From Rhizopus sp. PT2906 (taxonomy: Eukaryota > Mucoromycota > Mucoromycetes > Mucorales > Rhizopodaceae), in assembly GCA_025529335.1 (NCBI GenBank), contig JAMYHX010000199.1, forward strand, positions 1-64,000: a DNA stretch of 64,000 bases. The letters run 5' to 3'. This document shows positions 21,188 to 31,709 of this stretch, piece after piece (position 1 is the first letter of the stretch; each line of letters begins with the position of its first letter). The notes under the pieces are model-generated. The model was given only the letters and a program-made list of their open reading frames with translations. It did not search any database and was not told the origin of the DNA. Position numbers and translations under genes: made by a program.

Positions 21188-23034
21188 TTAACTAATATAG
21201 AGACCACAAGATAATAAATCATTGTTACTTGATGTTCCACCATTCGTATTACCAGCAGATGTAGTAATCGGAATACCACCTCCATTATTCCAGTACACGC
21301 CTGGGTTTAAGTAACCAGCGATATCTGTTGAATAGTCCATGGGATAAATATTAGCAGCAGCAGCAGCAGCAGCAGTGGCAGCAGAGGGTGCTGGTGGCTC
21401 AATGAAATGAACAAGTCGTCTTGTTTCTTCATGGTTTTGTATTAAGGCTAGTAGTTCTTGTTTAAGATGATGCTGCACGCCTTTTAATGTATGTCTGAAG
21501 AATCTTGATGCTTGCTTGCCCTCTGTAAAGTCAGAGCACTGCACCCATACTGGTGTAATTATGCTTGCGTTGCTGGCCTTTCTCTTTTTTTTATCTTGTG
21601 GGTCTTCTTCAATAGTTGTATTTACTGTTGTGGACTCCATATAAAAGAGTGGAGGCTCACTTATATCAAAATGAACTTCTGCTAACGCATCATGTTCACC
21701 ATTTACAATATATTCAATACTACTCACTGCATCTTGCGTTACTTCCATTTTAAAATGACATCCTCCGTCAACAATATGCCACGCAAATGTACGTGTATCT
21801 GGTCGATAAACACAAACCAAGTCTGTTTCACTCATCCTTAATCTGTGCCACGTACCAATAGTAAGTGTAGTAGCACTTAAGTATAGGTCTTTAGGTTCTT
21901 CTTCTTCGTCACCTTCTATAACAATAGTCGATTGTTCTTTACCAGTAATGACTAAATTTGATGGATCAACCGTACTGCTGTCTGTTGATGTGGCATTTTT
22001 ATTATTCTTGTCATCGTTGTTATTGGAAGAATCTAAAATGAGGGCGTTTAGAACAAAGAAGAAAAAAAAGGGTTTTCATTATAAATATATATATATTTTT
22101 TACCTGGGGAAGATATCCAAGTGTCTTCTACGGATGAAGTCCTTTTGTTTGCAATGTCATTATTTTTATTATTTATTTTTGTTGTTGTATTTGTATTTGT
22201 ATTTGTTGTTGTTGTTGTTGTTGTTGCTAATACAGCAGTCGGACCTGCATCAGGTACAGGTATCAAAGTGGGTATGGTGGACGGTTTCATTGGCTGAATA
22301 GGACTTGGTGAAGGCGAAGGACCATTTAGATATTCAGGAAATTCTAATCCAATATCATTGAGATCATAAGGTGGCATGCTCTGTCTTGATATTGGTGACA
22401 TATCCATCGCAGGATAAAACATGGTAGGATTGTAATTAGAAGGAGATATACCAGGAGGCGGAGGAGGTGGAGGAACAAAAAGCTGCTGTTGACGATGATA
22501 GTGTTGAATGGCATCAACGCTCTGAGCACGTGGGATTGCATTAAGAATTCGGCTTGGATGATGATGATGATAATTAACAGCAGTAACAGGATTGTAATAA
22601 TAATTCATGGGTTGAGCATAACCTTGCTGCTGTTGTTGCTGATGATACTGATACAATTGGGCTCTAATAGAAGCTTGATGCATTTGCATCTGTGCTCTTT
22701 TTTGCATATGCTTCACTTTTGCTCTTCTATTCTGAAACCAAATTTGTATAGATCTTTCACTCATCTGCAACTGTTCGGCCAATTGCTTTCTTAATTTTGA
22801 GTTTGGACTAACATTGACTGCAAAAGTATCTTCTAATACTGACAATTGGTCAGCAGTTGCTCTTGTTCTTTTACGAACAGGTTGTTGTGTATTTGTTACG
22901 TTATCATTATTATTATTGTCATCGTTACTGTCATTCATTGCAGTGTTTTCATTTTCATTATTATTTTCCTGAATGCCACTACTATTATTTGACCATGATT
23001 GACTGTTGTTATTTTCATTCATCAAGGATGCCAT
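21188..23034 (-). CDS. homeodomain transcription factor, HOY1/HTF1-like
   Basis: Two exons on the minus strand, 23034-22104 and 22032-21188 (591 codons). The homeodomain spans residues ~54-113 (RKRTRATADQLSVLEDTF, helix 3 SIQIWFQNRRAKVK with the invariant W, F, N and R). Asn-rich sequence precedes it; a His/Gln/Pro-rich middle part follows, with a PPPPPPPG run and a Thr/Asn run. The second exon carries a conserved fungal domain found C-terminal in HOY1-type factors: TFAWHIVDGGCHFKMEV, AEVHFDISEPPLFYMES, WVQCSDFTEGKQASRFFRHT. In other fungi such factors control hyphal growth and conidiation; the target genes here are unknown. Tracts rich in CT/GA flank the start. Two RFX-type sites lie 480-500 bases upstream. 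Confidence 0.9.
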
Positions 23035-23511
23035 TTCCTAAGAAAAAGAGAGAGAGAGAGAGATGATGTACGTGTGTGAAAAGAGTGAAAGGAGAGGAAT
23101 AAGTATAAGATAAAAAAAAAAGAAAGTAAAAAGGGTAAAGCCTTGTTAGAATGAGAGCGAATGAGAGAAAAAAGGGAAATCAAGAAACCAAAAAAAAAAA
23201 GTAAAGCCATTTTTAGATCAATTTAGGATAGGAGTTGAAAATAACTGGTTTCTTTACCGCTCCTTTAATTTTTTTTGTGTAGCATCTAAATCGTCTAAAA
23301 CTGTACTAGTCCATATCCTTGGCTAACATATCCTAGATGTTCTATTACTTGCTCTTTATATCATAAAAGTCAAAGACATGCAATTTATTTAATTACTTTA
23401 CTTTCTTTAAAAATGACAGCTATGTGTTTCAAAAGTGCTTTTGTTTGTAACATATCGGAGAACAAACTTATATGTGTATGCCTTCCTGATCATCACCTTT
23501 TTTTTGTTACT

Positions 23512-23535
23512 GTTCCCATAGTAATGTCATGGCAA
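23512..23535. promoter_or_regulatory. two adjacent RFX (X-box) type sites
   Basis: GTTCCCATAGTAAT (23512-23525) and GTCATGGCAAC (23525-23535) both fit the imperfect palindrome GTTNCCATGGNAAC bound by RFX factors. They lie about 480 bases upstream of the homeodomain gene start. Binding is inferred from the motif alone. Confidence 0.4.
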
Positions 23536-24806
23536 CGGTTATAAGTGACATTTATCGTTTTTTTATCTATATTCTTTAGTATATGGATATAAATTGTTTG
23601 TCTGTAAAAGCTATTCCTTATTCTATACATCTCTCTTTCTCTTTATCTCTATCTTTTCTGGTTTCTAAAAAAGCGCCAACCTACGTAACAAAGGTCAAAC
23701 AGTAGATGCTATTTTTGTAATGAACTGTATTACAATATTTCCAAAAAAAGAAGTTTTGTTAATTAGTCCTATTTTCTTTTTTCCCTTGTTCAATGCAAAG
23801 AATAGGCTGCATTTGTCTCTATGCTATACTATTCACAGTTCATACTTTGTCTATTCTTTATATGTTGTTTGAAAATAGACTTTTCTAATAGTCCTTCTTC
23901 ATTAAAATGAGTTATGAAAATCATTATGCAACATTTTTCTCCTTATTAGATAAAGCTGACCTGTTTTATTGTAAAAACCCATCTTCTTGATTGAGAGAGA
24001 AAGCATGAAGACAAGAAGAGCAAGTTAAGTACCATTTACAGCTCTGGTTACTCTATGCTGAATTGCCATTCTGGGAGTAACTTCACAGGTATGTACTATA
24101 TTTTTTTTTTTTTTCTTGTTTAAGCAATGACGAATTCACAATGTAAACAAGACTCTACCTTAGGTTTTATTTAGCAAATGCTTTTCTCGTAAGGAAATGA
24201 GATATTTCATCAACATATTCAGTTCATGCTTTGGTCAATAGCATTTAATGAACCTTATAATCTTCTAATTGACTGTCGCTGGACGCAGTGTGTTGAATGC
24301 GACAGGACCACTATATGTTTATTTATACAATGAGTATTAATAGTACTTCTTTTATTAAATCAACATATTTATGAACAGGTAATCGCACCGACCAACGTCT
24401 TCTCCAAGTTTATAGATTTTAAGCATAATACCCACCTATAGCCACTCAAACTAATTTGTTTGATTTATTCGGTTCTTTTGAGCAAAAACAAACATCATTC
24501 GCTATATGCCTATAATAGTGCTGATCTGATACGCTTAATTCTTTTAAAAAAAGAAACTAGATATGAAGCTGGGGCTAATTGAAGTATGAAAATTCTATTA
24601 TGATCATCTTTAATCAGGCCAAGCAACATGAAAATCACTAGAAACACAATGGATAATTTTGGCTGGGGAATTGAAGAAAGTTTTACTTGGGACACTCTGC
24701 TGCCATTACTGGGACATTTTTTAGTTTTTCAAAAATGTCCCAAGCTCAGAACCTCTTCTTAGGACATGTCGTTTTTAAGAGTTGACACTATTGGCTGAAA
24801 TTTACA
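23536..24806. other. gene-free stretch
   Basis: Nothing coding is supported. Near 24690-24760, GGGACATTTTTTAG and CAAAAATGTCCC form a short hairpin that resembles the GACATTTT units of the terminal repeats at 8166 and 14972. It may be debris of the same element family. Confidence 0.4.
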
Positions 24807-25217
24807 CTAATTCCAGGAAGTAATACCGTTCCAAGATGTCATGTTTTGTATATTTTGTATTATAAAATTTCGAATTATGCGACATTACTTATAGAAAAAA
24901 CTGCAACTCTTCACTTCAAAAGCAAAGCAAAAAGTAAACAGCCATGATTTTATTTAGGACAATCAGTGGACAACTCTGAGACATTCATTTTTCGGGGCAA
25001 GATTTCCCATAGTGAAAAAGAAAATGATGTTTATTTTTAAATAAAAGGCGTGCTTGCTTTACAATTAAAGATGGTTCTTTTGTCGAGCTTTTATAAAATT
25101 TATGGCAGCTACAAGCAACTTCAACACGATAGTTTTTGGTTCTACTGTATTTTTCAGATGATTTGACAACAAACTCTCAAAATTTTGGCAAAGAACAAAT
25201 AACAATATTGCCAAAAA

Positions 25218-25405
25218 GACGGCAGAGGATGTGGTATCCACTCCTGGTATCGAAAGTTTTTCTAGCTCCCGCACAAGCTACCATGGTTTCTTCATCCAAA
25301 ATGCACGCATAGAAGGATGCAAAGAGTGTAGATTACAAGAATTCTTTTTATTGTTTTTCTGAGAATAAAGCGCGGCTAGAAAGCCTATAACCACATCCCA
25401 AGTCG
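25218..25405. mobile_element. MITE, copy B (same family as 8913-9106)
   Basis: The body, from CCTGGTATCGAAAGTTTTTC to AGCGCGGCTAGAAAGCC and CTATAACCACATCC, matches copy A at all but a handful of positions. The left end is GACGGCAGAGGATGTGGT (one change from copy A); the right end is decayed after ACCACATCC. It lies inside the larger TA-flanked element. Confidence 0.85.
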
Positions 25406-25569
25406 AATTGGAAGCAACGGCAATTGTGGTAGGTACGACTCACAGTTTTCATTTCACCTTTCATGTCCTTTATACCTTGCGTATTGCCATTAACATTTTT
25501 GATGTTATGAATGTAACCATATGTGAATTTGTGGATATCTCGTTGCTTCAATGGTTCGTCACTGTTGCA

Positions 25570-26110
25570 TTACGTGGATACGTATACTTTGGAGCATTGG
25601 CAAGGCGTCAATAAGGATTCCATCATTTTTTGCATCAAACGTGTTTTTGTGTCAGGCAACTCGGTTGTTCTTGACTTGCGCGTATAGCTGACGGCGTCCA
25701 AAGGTGCTCTGTATAGATTAATATTCGTAATAAGAAAGTTGAAGCATTTAAATATCACATTTACGCCTCTTAAACTTTCGAAGACACATCGTGTATATTC
25801 ATTGAAATTCTTGAATGGAAACTTGATAACCATGCCCTTGTTGCCATCCAAGAGTTGGTATAAGCCTTCAGGATAGTGTAGCTTGTATTTAATTGAGTAG
25901 CCACACTCCAAGATATGATAACGTTTCAAGCTATAATTTAAACTTTAATAAAATACAAGCCAATTTACCAAGATTTCCAGTTTTATCAGCTTACCAGAAC
26001 GGATGACCTTCATGGGCATCAAAATACTGCTTCCATGCTTCCAACACATCCTCATTGCCGTCTATCTGCCAACTTTCTTCATGATTGATGTGATCAATCT
26101 ATTTTTTCAT
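25570..26110 (-). pseudogene. unrecognised spliced coding fragment inside the 24807-26947 element
   Basis: On the minus strand an open stretch at about 26110-25996 (DHINHEESWQIDGNEDVLEA, AWKQYFDAHEGHPFW) ends at GTAAGC. After a plausible 70-base intron the frame continues (25918-25570) with RYHILECGYSIKYKLHYPEG, KGMVIKFPFKNF, CVFESLRGVNVIFKCFNFLI and NLYRAPLDAVSYTRKSRTTE. The codon texture looks like real protein. The alternation of a short beta-like segment and FPFKNFNEYTR is faintly reminiscent of N-terminal regions of fungal RdRPs, a weak guess. No start codon or C-terminus can be fixed. Confidence 0.35.
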
Positions 26111-26317
26111 ATAACAAAAATGTTAGGATCTTCAAGCTTTTGCTGCATTTCTTTTTTTATTACCTACAAAAAGGGGAGAATATGTTTGTGAGTGATAAAA
26201 GCTATTTGAAAAGCATAAAAAACATTACCATCATTAAAAGTGCAATTGCTCACGCTCACATTGCTGGAACCTGAGATCACGATACCATTGCTGGATTGAA
26301 TAGTGACGTTGTTATAA

Positions 26318-26684
26318 GCATGGTGTGCACGAGGAAATCCACGAGAGGTTAATGTTACAAGAGCTACCTCTGATGTCATCGACAAACCTTTTCAATGCTT
26401 CTCGATGTAGAATATGACTTTTATAAAGTTTCAAAACGAAACAGATAAAAAAGAAATGTTATTATTATTGTAATTTTATGTTGTCAGTTTGATCAGTAAA
26501 GAAGCAGGATCAATTCAAGCGTGTAAAATTCGTATTTTATATCAAAGAATATCCCACTGGGCAACTTAGGTTAGGTAGACGCTTTGGTAGTGTAAAGCTG
26601 TATAATGACGCCACATGTAGTGGCCCTAGGAAGCGTCTGTGGCATTAGCCTTCTCGTAATTTCCTCATGCGCGTAGTGTTCACC
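26318..26684. mobile_element. MITE of a second family, copy 1
   Basis: A 367-base segment is bounded by inverted ends: left GTGCACGAGGAAATCCACGA, right the reverse complement of GGTGAACACTACGCGCATGA plus GGAAATTACGAGAAGG. The whole body aligns with 28473-28846, including ATGTTGTCAGTTTGATCA, ATTCCACTGG and GTGACGCCACATGTA. On the minus strand left of it, 26200-26315 reads as NNVTIQSSNGIVISGSSNVS, which has a beta-helix look but cannot be extended. Confidence 0.6.
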
Positions 26685-26947
26685 AAAAAATACAGCACCA
26701 TTCTCCCTAAATACTTGATTTTATGATTATCATTTTTTCAATCGATCCGCTTTTATAGTGATTGATCTTTCAAAGCATCCTTATTCATCCCAAAATGAAT
26801 AAGAATGAACCAAGCGAAAAGTAAGTAAAAAGCTTAAATAAAACAGTACAGTTTTTCCTAAAAGCAATGTCACATAATTAAAAAATTTATAATACAAAAT
26901 ATACAAAATACGGCATCTTGAAGCGACATTACTTTCTGGAAATAGTG

Positions 26948-27379
26948 TATATTGCATATCTGCTTTGCTCTGTCCTCAAGTTTAAAGTGCATGGTTTTTC
27001 CTCTTTTGTTCTTAAACATTACCAATGCACTACTCGCTGAATTTCAATTGGGTGCCGCAAAATAAACTTGGAGGGAAAATGCAGTACAGCCTTCATCCCG
27101 TCCGTTATTTTCCGTATGTGAGAAGTAGATCACATGCTCAATTTGATTTTGGATTACCAAAGATCTTATCTATTGATGAAAGTGGGGAGTAGACAAAACC
27201 AGTGATACATAGATAAAATGAAGACTCTTACTTCAACTAGCTGAATCCTCCTGAAGACGCCAGGATGCGATATAAAGCGACCTATTATTGACATTTAATT
27301 AAATATCGATATCCCCTGTTGACCTTTAAAAAAAAAAAAAAAAAAAAAAAGAAATAGCATTTGTAAGAGTAAAGTCGTA
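26948..27379. other. gene-free stretch with an A-run
   Basis: No complete gene. KILSIDESG near 27155-27185 could be the first-Asp region of the transposase remnant that follows, but this is weak. A 22-base A-run is at 27329-27350. Confidence 0.35.
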
Positions 27380-27705
27380 CCCCGCCAGCTCTGAATTCGC
27401 ATGCTTGCCAAAATCAAAGTCATATGCTTCTATTCACCAGGCTAAAGATATCTCTAAATATATCGAGTCTTGAGGATATCGATGTGCCTACCTTCCGTCA
27501 TACTCTCCTGAATTCAATCCTATTGAGTAATTTTGGTTGGTTGTTAAGAGCAAAGTTAAACACAGTAGGTTGGTGGAAAGCGAGACGCTGATGACAAGAA
27601 TTGGCGAAGCATCCAATAGCTTAAGGTTGAGTGACTTCGAAGGCTTTGTTTCTCATTCTTATAGATGCTTAGACAAGTGTCGTAATAGAGAACAACTATG
27701 ATGCT
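27380..27705 (+). pseudogene. Tc1/mariner transposase C-terminal remnant
   Basis: Frame: ASIHQAKDISKYIES, stop, GYRCAYLPSYSPEFNPIE, stop, FWLVVKSKVKHSRLVESETL, MTRIGEASNSLRLSDFEGF. ASIH marks the second catalytic site, although the preceding DN has become SY. PEFNPIE carries the third acidic residue and is followed by TAA where Gln is usual. Two stops and a lost Asp show that it is dead. It is closer to the minus-strand fragment at 12238 (VKGKMKRDKLLQSETMSSRI) than to the 12741 copy. Confidence 0.72.
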
Positions 27706-27744
27706 CTTTTTTTTACAGTACTTTACAAAGTAAAAAAAATGATG

Positions 27745-28330
27745 AGAAATCTAGTAGGATAATTCAGCCATGACAATTTAATGTAATCAAACGCTAGCTT
27801 AACGTAACTGATATCAGTTTAGTTACGAGTTTGAACTTAATGTATGGAGCAAGCGGAAACCATGTTGTTAGATAATTTGGGCAAGGCAGATGATAAAAAA
27901 AAGTGTGTTTTACTGGTAATTTTATGCCTTTGTTACATTAAACTTGTATTTATCACGGGTGAGACCTTTTATGTTACCTATTTAGTATTGGGACCCACAA
28001 TCGTATACTGTATGAACAGCAAAGAGTCTTGGGGAAAATATAAATTTATTTCATAGAGCATTGATATAGGAATGGGCATATATGGAAAAACTCAATTTTT
28101 GTACAGGCAAGAAGAAAAATGTACATAAGAAAAAAAGACAAATTGATGTGATAGAGAAGTATTGACAGATAACTAAAGACTCGATCGGTTTACAGGTGCC
28201 TTGCGACAATCAAATTTTGAGATGATCTTGCAATTATTTAGTTGAGCTCGATCGAATGACTCAAGTTTGTGGTCATGATCAATCACGATTTGCTCAATTG
28301 TCTTAACATCCCCATAAAGAAAGAAAGAAA
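27745..28330. repeat. duplicated module, copy 2 (better preserved)
   Basis: Same order and orientation as 420-870: CTAGTAGGATAATT, then TTTAGTTACGAGTTTGA, a small plus-strand ORF, ACTAAAGACTCGATCGG, and finally CCCCATAAAGAAAG. This copy keeps about 100 bases lost from copy 1 and carries a 20-base insertion near 27790. On the minus strand, 28177-28310 encodes VKTIEQIVIDHDHKLESFDR, then KAPVNRSSL-stop. Most differences from copy 1 in this part are conservative and the one length difference is three bases. Confidence 0.7.
27844..28056 (+). CDS. 70-codon hypothetical ORF with two hydrophobic segments
   Basis: Starts ATGGAGCAAGCG; the product opens MEQAETMLLDNLGKADDKKK. A hydrophobic stretch follows (CVLLVILCLCYIKLVFI), then TGETFYVTYLVLGPTIVYC. 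It could be a tiny membrane protein or a membrane-spanning exon of a larger gene. The paralogous sequence at 487-700 has a one-base insertion that destroys the frame. No family is recognised, and the ORF may be a relic rather than a gene. Confidence 0.3.
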   Translation: MEQAETMLLDNLGKADDKKKCVLLVILCLCYIKLVFITGETFYVTYLVLGPTIVYCMNSKESWGKYKFIS

Positions 28331-28402
28331 TCAATATATATATGCTTGGCCATCATGAACTAGATCTTTTTCTATATACTTGACAAAGGTGCGGGCATTC
28401 AT

Positions 28403-28915
28403 GTGAGACACTACATGCACGAAAAAATTCATGAAAGAATGAGTTGGCTACTTTTTTCGTGCATATAAGAAAGTGTACACTACGGGCACGAGGAAATCCA
28501 CTACAGACACTACTTGTAATATCGTCAACACAGCTTTTCAATATGCAGCGCCAAGTTAAGCTTGTTCAGAGAACAGGCATATTCCATGTTCCTTGGTATA
28601 GAATATGAATATATCTTTTAAGAAGAAAGAAAGAGATAAAAAACAAATTTTTTTATGTTGTCAGTTTGATCAACAAAGAACCAAAATCATTCAAGTGTAA
28701 TATAAAGAATATTCCACTGGACAGTCTTAGGTCAGATAGCGAATTTTGTAATATCAAGTTGTAAAGTGACGCCACATGTAATGTCCCCAAGGTAGCGTCC
28801 GTAGCATTAACCTTCTCATGAATTTCCTCGTGCGCATATTGTTCACCGCGCTTTATCCTCTGAAAAAATTGGCTAATTCATTCTTTCGTGGATTTTTTCG
28901 TGCATGTAGTGTCTC
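28403..28915. mobile_element. outer inverted-repeat element enclosing a MITE
   Basis: GTGAGACACTACATGCACGA with AAAAATTCATGAAAGAATGA (28403-28450) is mirrored at 28868-28915 (TTGGCTAATTCATTCTTTCG with TTTTTCGTGCATGTAGTGTC). These ~48-base arms enclose a second, related pair of arms at 28473 and 28846, giving a nested structure of about 510 bases. Confidence 0.6.
28473..28846. mobile_element. MITE of the second family, copy 2
   Basis: Left arm GTGTACACTACGGGCACGAG, right arm ending CGTGCGCATATTGTTCACC. The body aligns with 26318-26684. It is nested inside the outer inverted repeat at 28403-28915, whose arms share the ACACTAC..GCACGA pattern, so both layers probably belong to one family. Confidence 0.6.
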
Positions 28916-29700
28916 CTGAATAGGGGCAAGCTTCATATTCATTTTGTGACTTATAAATTTTTACGTATATTGAAATCTGTGTACTCTCTTGTGATATTTT
29001 TATTTAGAGTGTAAAGATTAATGCTGTATTTTATAAAAGAAAGAATGATTTGTTATTAAATACTTTTTTTGTAGTTTATAAACTAAAGAATAATTATCAG
29101 TCATTCCTTTTTCTCGCTCTGCCCTCTTTATTTTTAAAACTTAGTTTAGAAAGAAAAATAGAAAGAGGATCAATGTAACCTATCTTCTAATTAAGGAAGT
29201 CGTTTTCTACTGCCGCTTTTCACGTTACTCTAATTTTACCACGAGCGCCCTTTCAATTGGATGCATTCACAAGGCTAAAGAGTAAAGACGTGAAATTATC
29301 TCAACTAAAGAAAAAGAGCATTGTTAAAAGAATTTTATAAAGTGACGCCATTACTTTTTAATACATTACCAATACATTTATTTTTGGGAAAAACAGCTTC
29401 CTTTATAATCCTTGCTATTTGCTTCTCAGATGGGAAATTACGGTAGGCGAGCTGCAACTGTGATTTGTTCGCAATCAGTTCTTGGATCAACCAATTTAAA
29501 GTTAACAATGGACCAAATGTGGGGAAGAAAGGCGTTGTAGTAAAAGCAAGGCAGTAGATTTATTTATTAATTCTTTATTGAATGCAGAATGAGCAAGTGT
29601 GTGTGTATTAGTTGAAGTAAAGGGGGTGGAAAATGCAGAATGTAATGTATAGATACATGTGTTTTTTTTTTTTTTTTTTTTTAAAAAAAAAATATAGGTC
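28916..29700. other. gene-free stretch
   Basis: Nothing coding is supported. A T-run followed by A-run at 29661-29693 (an A/T hairpin) lies close to the 3' end of the minus-strand PH gene. Confidence 0.4.
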
Positions 29701-30501
29701 TTACAAGTAAGAATATGAAGATGGAGTAGGTGGAGGAAGTGATTTTGGTGGAGGTAGTTGAGGAGGTAAATTACCCGTATTGATTTTTAATGATGATTTT
29801 CTAGACATGTAATCGGTAGTGTCGATGGAAGAGCTATCAGTAGAAGAAGTAGAATTGTCATTGATAACTCTTGTTGATAATCTGGAGAACTCTTCTTCTT
29901 CTGTGTTGACTGCTCTCAGTCTTTCTCTTGTTATCGTTTTGTTAGTATCCTTTTCTTCTCTTAAGCAGATTATAACGTGTTTAATATGGCTTAACCATGT
30001 TTTCATCGTTTCCACGTCTTCAGCTTGTAAGTACCAGCTGCTGTTACTACTGTAGTCGTCATATCCCATCTTTCTAATCTCGATGCAATAAGGTACACCT
30101 GATATATGATCTGTGACATAAGCATGAGTGTCCTTGGTGATCTCGAAGAATTCTCGATAAGTATTAGGTGTTTCTGACTTGAACGCATAGAGCATACGAT
30201 CAACAAGTACAATAAATCTTTTCTTGACACTCTTCATGAAAGCAAACGTAGGTGCCTTGTGCTTAGTTAACCAACCAGAACAAATAGCTTGTTGAAATAT
30301 GACATCGATGTAGATCCCATTTGATCTTGGTTTATAAGTTGAAGGATCATCTAGGTCTAATTGACTTGTATTCTCTATTTTATATTCCCTTGTTGGTCTA
30401 TCATCGATGGGAAAAGGGATTGAAGCGGACATGGTTGTTGGAGCAGAATAAAAAGGATTAAAAATATTCAAGCCTTTTTGTTGTCCTTTCATGTTGTACA
30501 A
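29701..30501 (-). CDS. pleckstrin-homology (PH) domain protein
   Basis: A single exon of 266 codons with no intron needed. Residues ~75-180 form a PH domain: CSGWLTKHK as strand 1, KKRFIVLVDRMLYAFKSE for strands 2-3, a basic/hydrophobic core, WYLQAEDVETMKTW with the invariant Trp (W169) of the C-terminal helix, then LSHIKHVI. Such proteins bind phosphoinositides at membranes. The C-terminal 80 residues are Ser/Thr-rich with a Pro-rich tail (LPPQLPPPKSLPPPTP) that could bind SH3 domains. A nearer ATG at codon 4 gives almost the same protein. The exact family is not recognised. Confidence 0.8.
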   Translation of the reverse strand: MYNMKGQQKGLNIFNPFYSAPTTMSASIPFPIDDRPTREYKIENTSQLDLDDPSTYKPRSNGIYIDVIFQQAICSGWLTKHKAPTFAFMKSVKKRFIVLVDRMLYAFKSETPNTYREFFEITKDTHAYVTDHISGVPYCIEIRKMGYDDYSSNSSWYLQAEDVETMKTWLSHIKHVIICLREEKDTNKTITRERLRAVNTEEEEFSRLSTRVINDNSTSSTDSSSIDTTDYMSRKSSLKINTGNLPPQLPPPKSLPPPTPSSYSYL

Positions 30502-31225
30502 TAGTGAAAGGGAAAAGCTGGAAAGTAAAACGAAAGAAAGAGGGAAAGGTCTCTCTTTTGAATTGATTTTCTTATTGTCACACAGTACCCTGCACTTAGC
30601 ATTCTTCTTACTGAAACATATCGTCTCTTTTTGATTTTCTCACAGGTTGTAAAAAAAAAGGCACCGTTGATCTGAAGTTAAAAAAAACGCCTTTTTTATC
30701 TCTTTCTTTAATAAAACACAGCATCAATAAAAGTAGTGGAAGGTAAGATAATGTTTTAGCAATGGTAGCAATAGTCTGTTTAAGCTGAAACTTGAGGCTG
30801 TTCTGCATCATGCGCAAGGGGTGAGGTGCATGATGTCGTGTGACTACTACGTTTCTTATGCATAATGAAGAGGCTAATAGTTTATGAGTAATAAGAATTG
30901 CTTCTTTTTTGTTCGATAACTGCATGCATGCTTATTTTTTATTCCTTCATTCATTTTTAGTAGCAGACATCTAGTAAACACCACCACAATGAGAGTATCG
31001 CAGTTCCAAATATTTCTTCTCTGACAACACTTCCGAGTTAGTGTTAAATCTTTTCTTTTTTCCTTCCTTAAATTGTCAGTCAACGACTTTCTGCTCCTTT
31101 AAACTAATAACTTTCTTCAACAAATACAACAGCCTGTTCCAAGTTGACTGTAATCAGCTGCACTCTTGAATGATGTAGATCTCTCTTTCTGTGTATGTGA
31201 TAACACATTTGTATTCAAATGGTTT

Positions 31226-31282
31226 TTACACTTTATTCACAAATTATTCGCACACTGACAAAAAAAATGACAATTTCAGACA
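31226..31282. repeat. short dispersed repeat, copy 2
   Basis: Matches 83-137 through TACACTTTATTC, AAATTATTCGCACA and AATGACAATTTCAGAC. Confidence 0.45.
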
Positions 31283-31556
31283 ACAAGAGACAACAAGAGA
31301 CAACAAATGATAATAAAAGAGAGCCCATCAGAAGCAAAAGGATGAATAAAGAAATGATTAGTAAATCAGTTATTAAATTGATATTAAATACCTACATTAT
31401 AAAGAAGAGGATTTATAAGAGAAAAAAAGAGACAAGAAAAGTGAGTAAAATTATAGAGAGATTATTAATATCTTATCCGAAGTGTACTATAATGGGCCAG
31501 CGATAACTGGCCCGGAGAAAGAAGGGGAAAAAGAAGAGCAAGAAAGAGAGTGGATG

Positions 31557-31709
31557 GGACCAAGTTTGGTAAGAACCAAACTACCCCCCAGCTAGCACCG
31601 GTTACTGTTTTCGATTTTATGATCTATAACATATTAGTTTCTTACAAGAGTAAAGAATATAACATACCTTAGGGCTAGCTGGGGAATAGCTGGTCTTACT
31701 TTTTGGTCC
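31557..31709. mobile_element. small palindromic element (MITE-like, 153 bp)
   Basis: GGACCAAGTTTGGTAAGAAC then CCCCCCAGCTAGCAC on the left pair with the reverse complement GGACCAAAAAGTAAGACCAG then TTCCCCAGCTAGCCC on the right. The arms are ~40 bases and imperfect, the loop is AT-rich, and there is no coding content. Only one copy was found, so mobility is inferred from structure only. Confidence 0.5.

Larger units (their letters stand above)
24807..26947. mobile_element. TA-flanked element with ~96-bp inverted ends, no readable transposase
   Basis: The left end (24807-24902) and the reverse complement of the right end (26850-26947) match over about 96 bases. Both begin CACTA, then TTCCAG(G/A)AAGTAAT, and share ATTTTGTATTATAAA and GACATT. 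The dinucleotide TA flanks both sides (24805-24806, 26948-26949), as expected for Tc1/mariner target duplication. An AAGTAATG-type unit recurs inside each end. The interior holds MITE copy B, an unrecognised open frame on the minus strand and a second MITE. A related end fragment occurs at 388-425. Confidence 0.7.

Noticed and set aside
26164..26385. beta-helix-like peptide (NNVTIQSSNGIVISGSSNVS) as a pectinase exon
   Set aside because: Only ~30 residues, bordered by a MITE edge; no catalytic motif of GH28 or pectate lyases.
31219..31506. 95-codon Lys/Arg-rich frame
   Set aside because: Overlaps the short dispersed repeat and low-complexity A-rich DNA; no family features.
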